Below are positions 6,608-9,759 of a DNA stretch of 9,759 nucleotides, in pieces. The notes under the pieces are model-generated. The model saw only the letters and a list, made by a program, of their open reading frames with translations. It was not told where the DNA came from and ran no database searches. Made by a program: the position numbers and the translations under genes. Every line of letters starts with the position of its first letter. Position 1 is the stretch's first letter. The DNA is from Armatimonadota bacterium (GTDB lineage Bacteria > Armatimonadota > UBA10988 > DTZQ01): contig DTZQ01000568.1 in the NCBI GenBank assembly GCA_012961305.1, positions 1-9,759 on the forward strand, read 5' to 3'.

Positions 6608-7477
6608 CTACTCCTTTTGCAGTATGGTCTTCAAATTGACACGCATTTTAGTGGCTATTTCCAACGGTTCCGCGCCCAAACGTGCGGCTTCCGGTGGCGG
6701 TTCGGCCCGCATTTTCATCGCGTAGGAAATCTCCCCCACATGGGCCACATCGTAGCCCTCCCGGTAGGCGAAGTAGAGGGTCAAATTGCCCGACAGGTGA
6801 CCGCTAATGGTCATGGGCACGACTTGTTTCCCCTCCAGAGGGGCCTCACTCAGGGGTACAGTAAAGATGGTTTTAATCTCCGCACAGTCGTAGCCCATCA
6901 CTTTCACCAGCCGCACCAGTTGGGAACGAATGTCCACCGAAACGCTGTGTTTGGCAGAGAGTTTGATGTGGGCGGTATCCGTCCAGGTGGCGCCGAGTTC
7001 GACCGGCTGAGCCGGAAAGAGTAAGTTGTCGTACACCCGCTGCAGGATTTCAAAGGGATTGTCAACGGGTGCGGTTAAGTCAGACTCTTCCCCCTCCTCT
7101 TTTTCCAAATCTTTGCGGCTCAGGACCTGCCCCCGGGCGTCTAAGCGTACCAGTTCCCGACTGGAGGGGACTTCCTCCTCTTTGGTGTCGCCATTGTGAA
7201 TGGTAGTCATGCGCCCGGATACGGTCCGGGTCAGCAACTCGAAAACGCTGTCCTCTACCTTGCTTACTTCCTGCTCGTAGATGGATTCTGACTTGATTTG
7301 CACTCGGTCCTCCCCGCGCGGGGTTACACGGAGGGTGGCAATCAGGGCCCAGTCGCGGTAGCGCAAAGTCTGTCCCTTCCGGAACTGGTACTTCAACTCC
7401 ACCTTGGGGGCCGCTGCCCAAACCCCTCCGGCCACGACCAACAAACCCCCTATTAGTCCAAGCATAAATCGCCTCAT
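6608..7477 (-). CDS. Exported protein of unknown function, first of a tandem pair
   Basis: 289 residues. The ATG at 7477 is preceded by GGAAAGGA at 7485-7492. Residues 1-22 form a signal peptide (MRR start, hydrophobic core, VWAAA cleavage region), with no lipobox. The mature protein begins with KYQFRKGQTLRYRD and appears beta-rich, with a charged acidic stretch near 121-133. It is a diverged paralogue of the next gene product: shared are GQTLRYRD (35-42), a VSGR turn, FPxxxxxLGATW (154-165), SGxxxGxxTLYFAY (225-238) and a C-terminal NLKTIL. Both mature proteins have a single cysteine at about the same place (Cys198 here, in YDCAEIKT). It starts 40 bases after uvrA ends and runs into a 3-base gap before its paralogue. 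Nothing shows an enzymatic activity; a structural or lipid/ligand-binding envelope role is only a guess. Confidence 0.85.
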   Translation of the reverse strand: MRRFMLGLIGGLLVVAGGVWAAAPKVELKYQFRKGQTLRYRDWALIATLRVTPRGEDRVQIKSESIYEQEVSKVEDSVFELLTRTVSGRMTTIHNGDTKEEEVPSSRELVRLDARGQVLSRKDLEKEEGEESDLTAPVDNPFEILQRVYDNLLFPAQPVELGATWTDTAHIKLSAKHSVSVDIRSQLVRLVKVMGYDCAEIKTIFTVPLSEAPLEGKQVVPMTISGHLSGNLTLYFAYREGYDVAHVGEISYAMKMRAEPPPEAARLGAEPLEIATKMRVNLKTILQKE

Positions 7478-7517
7478 GGTTAGTTCCTTTCCGTGTAGGC
7501 AGGTTGGGAAACTGCCC

Positions 7518-9759
7518 CTACATTGACGGGGTCTTAAATCCTTCCACCATCTCCCTTATTACTTCCCGCAGGGCCGCAGTGTCAAACTCCCGGCGCGACC
7601 ACAAATGCAGCCAGACCTCCCAACCTTCAGGACGTCGCTTGACCGCCACCCGGGGCGTGCGGCACTCCACTGGCGGTTCGAGGGCCAGCCAGGGCTGGAG
7701 GCCCAATCGCTGCCTTAATTCGCCCTCCCCGAAAGGATTCCTTCCCGCCCGGAGCATGACTCGAAAGTAAATCGGATGGGTGGTTTTAATACGGCACCAC
7801 CAGCGTTTTACCCCCTCCACCCGTAGTTCGACGTATTCAGGGTGTTCCCAGTTCGGGGCCGACACCTCCGGGGCCACCTCCCGCACCAAGTCAATGAAAG
7901 CCTGCAAATCCTCGCCGGTCCAAAGGGCGTCTCGCTCCTGGGCGAAAGCAAGATGGAGTTTGTGCCATCGTTCGGCGCGGCTCAGGGGCTTTACCGGATA
8001 AGGGGTGGAGGCCTCGCGGACTATCACCACCGGCTCGCCCCGGTTCGGGGGCAGATATTCCCGCAGAATCCGCCCCGTGTGCGATTCTTCACAGGCCGCC
8101 ACTTCCTCCGGCGGGCCGGCTGCCACCACGTAACCGCCCTCCTCGCCCCCCTCCGGGCCCAAATCAATTATGTAGTCAGCCGTCTTGATGACCTCCAGGT
8201 TGTGTTCTATGCAGACCACTGTATTTCCCGCGTCCACCAAGCGATTGAGGACTTCCAGCAACCTTTTCACGTCCTCGAAGTGGAGGCCAGTTGTGGGTTC
8301 GTCCAAGAGGTAAAGCGTCTGCCCGGTGCTGGGCCGGCTCAGTTCCTTAGCCAGTTTCACCCGTTGGGCTTCGCCGCCGGAGAGGGTGGGAGCACTCTGG
8401 CCCAGCCGCAGGTAGTCCAGCCCCACATCGGCCAGAGTTTGCAGAATCCGCCGCACTCGCGGTATTTCCGCGAAGTGCTCCCGGGCCTCGGCTACGGTCA
8501 TGTTCAGCACGTCAGCAATGGACTGGTCCCGGTACTTAATTTGCAGGGTCTCCTGGTTGTACCGGGCGCCGTTGCAGACCTCACATTTCACCCACACATC
8601 GGCCAGGAAGTGCATTTCAATTTTCCTGTACCCGTAGCCCCAACAGGCTTCACAGCGTCCGCCGGGCCGGTTGAAACTGAACCGGGCAGGGGTGTAGCCG
8701 CGCGCACGGGATTCCGGCAGCATGGCGTATAGGGCCCGGATTTCGTCGAACACTCCTACATAGGTTGCCGGGTCGGAGCGGGGGGTGGTGCCGATGGGAC
8801 TTTGGTCAATGGCAATCACCTTGTCAATGTACTCCACCCCCTCCAGGCCCTCATGCTGGCCGGGACTGTACCGCGCCCGATGCAACTCATTGGCCAAAGC
8901 CCGATAGAGGACTTCGTTCACCAGCGAGGACTTGCCGGAGCCGCTGACGCCAGTAACGCAGATGAAGGTGCCCAGGGGGAAACGAACATCAATGTTTTTC
9001 AAATTGTGGTGTCGGGCCCCGCGTACGACCAGGGAAAGGCCGTTTCCGGCGCGGCGGCGGCGCGGAAGGGGAATGGACTTGCGTCCGCTGAGGTACTGTC
9101 CGGTGAGGGAGTGTCCCTGGCGGGCAACCTCCGCCGGCGAACCCTGCGCTACAATCCGGCCCCCGTTGATCCCGGCCCCCGGCCCGAAGTCCAGAATGAA
9201 ATCGGCATTGCGAATGGTCTCCGCGTCGTGCTCTACCACGATGACCGTGTTGCCCAAATCCCGCAGGTGTTTCAGGGCCGTTAGGAGTCGTTGAGTGTCA
9301 CGCGGGTGCAGGCCAATGGTGGGTTCATCCAGCACGTAGAGCACGCCGGTGAGGCCGGAGCCAATCTGGGAGGCCAGGCGAATGCGCTGGGCTTCTCCCC
9401 CGGAGAGGGTAGGGGCTGGGCGGCTCAGGGTCAGGTAGTCCAGGCCGAGGTCGCAGAGGAACCGCAGGCGGGTGCGGATTTCCCGCATCACTTCCCCCAC
9501 GATTTCCTGCTCCCCCTCGGTCAACTCCAGGCCGGTGAAAAACTCCAGGGCCTCCCGCAGGGTCAGGTCAGTAATCTCCTTAATCGTTTTTCCCCGCAGG
9601 CGCACCACCCGTGCCTCCGCTCGAACGCGCTCCCCCCCGCAGGCCGGACAGGGCAAGTCCCGTATCAATGCCGCCAAATCCCGAGCGTAATGGCCCGTTT
9701 CGTAAAGTTCGGTCAGTTGGTTAACCACCCCGGCGAAATGGTAGTCGGTCGAGCCATCC
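7518..9759 (-). CDS. uvrA: UvrA, excinuclease ABC subunit A (N-terminus off the window), with an unusual C-terminal extension
   Basis: UvrA is the ATPase that finds DNA lesions and loads UvrB in nucleotide excision repair. The frame is open to the right edge; roughly the first 40% of the protein is missing. Residues are counted from the internal codon at 9728. The end of the first ATPase unit shows CPACGG (27-32), signature LSGGEAQR (108-115) and Walker B YVLDEP (131-136). The second unit has Walker A GVSGSGKS (260-267), a zinc-finger pair Cys359/Cys362 and Cys382/Cys385, signature LSGGEAQR (449-456) and Walker B YLLDEP (473-478). All expected motifs in the visible part are intact. The usual end falls near HTGRILREYL (550-559), but the frame continues about 176 residues to a TAG at 7518-7520. 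The extension has its own folded look (RWHKLHLAF, then WWCRIKTTHPIYFRVML). The envelope genes follow 40 bases later. Confidence 0.95.
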   Translation of the reverse strand, partial: DGSTDYHFAGVVNQLTELYETGHYARDLAALIRDLPCPACGGERVRAEARVVRLRGKTIKEITDLTLREALEFFTGLELTEGEQEIVGEVMREIRTRLRFLCDLGLDYLTLSRPAPTLSGGEAQRIRLASQIGSGLTGVLYVLDEPTIGLHPRDTQRLLTALKHLRDLGNTVIVVEHDAETIRNADFILDFGPGAGINGGRIVAQGSPAEVARQGHSLTGQYLSGRKSIPLPRRRRAGNGLSLVVRGARHHNLKNIDVRFPLGTFICVTGVSGSGKSSLVNEVLYRALANELHRARYSPGQHEGLEGVEYIDKVIAIDQSPIGTTPRSDPATYVGVFDEIRALYAMLPESRARGYTPARFSFNRPGGRCEACWGYGYRKIEMHFLADVWVKCEVCNGARYNQETLQIKYRDQSIADVLNMTVAEAREHFAEIPRVRRILQTLADVGLDYLRLGQSAPTLSGGEAQRVKLAKELSRPSTGQTLYLLDEPTTGLHFEDVKRLLEVLNRLVDAGNTVVCIEHNLEVIKTADYIIDLGPEGGEEGGYVVAAGPPEEVAACEESHTGRILREYLPPNRGEPVVIVREASTPYPVKPLSRAERWHKLHLAFAQERDALWTGEDLQAFIDLVREVAPEVSAPNWEHPEYVELRVEGVKRWWCRIKTTHPIYFRVMLRAGRNPFGEGELRQRLGLQPWLALEPPVECRTPRVAVKRRPEGWEVWLHLWSRREFDTAALREVIREMVEGFKTPSM

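Noticed and set aside
7498..7516. Hairpin GGCAG/CTGCC after uvrA
   Set aside because: The stem is only 5 bases with a 9-base loop and there is no following T-run, so it is not a convincing terminator.

Overview
This GC-rich bacterial window carries five protein-coding features, all on the minus strand, plus one likely gene remnant. No RNA gene, insertion sequence, integrase or CRISPR array was seen. The source looks like a thermophile-associated or deep-branching lineage. Armatimonadota or Acidobacteriota are the best guesses, because their genomes commonly carry exported S55-domain proteins and large propeller/Ig proteins. This taxonomic guess rests on remembered family distribution and is weak.

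Reading in the direction of transcription (right to left): bases 9759-7518 hold the C-terminal part of uvrA, the damage-recognition ATPase of nucleotide excision repair, cut by the window edge. Its protein runs about 176 residues past the usual UvrA end. After a 40-base gap come two tandem paralogues of about 290 residues (7477-6608 and 6604-5729), both with signal peptides. The second overlaps by 4 bases (ATGA) the start of a 1496-residue exported protein (5732-1242). That protein joins an S55-type serine peptidase domain (the SpoIVB family), a charged linker, a regular seven-bladed beta-propeller and several Ig/FN3-like domains, one of them split by a Lys/Glu/Pro/Ala-rich insert.

Bases 827-1241 are intergenic. 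They contain an open frame without a convincing start (902-1219) whose residues look like the C-terminal part of a PIN-type nuclease domain, probably a decayed gene. Bases 826-1 encode the start of a lipoprotein with a carboxypeptidase-regulatory-like domain and bacterial Ig-like domains, truncated by the window edge.

The two paralogues and the S55/propeller protein have very tight spacing and good ribosome-binding sites, so they are probably one operon. All three products appear to be exported and may form an envelope-associated system. uvrA may share the transcript but has no evident functional link. The most interesting points are the S55-propeller fusion, its catalytic motif order, the tandem paralogues sharing one cysteine, and the UvrA extension.
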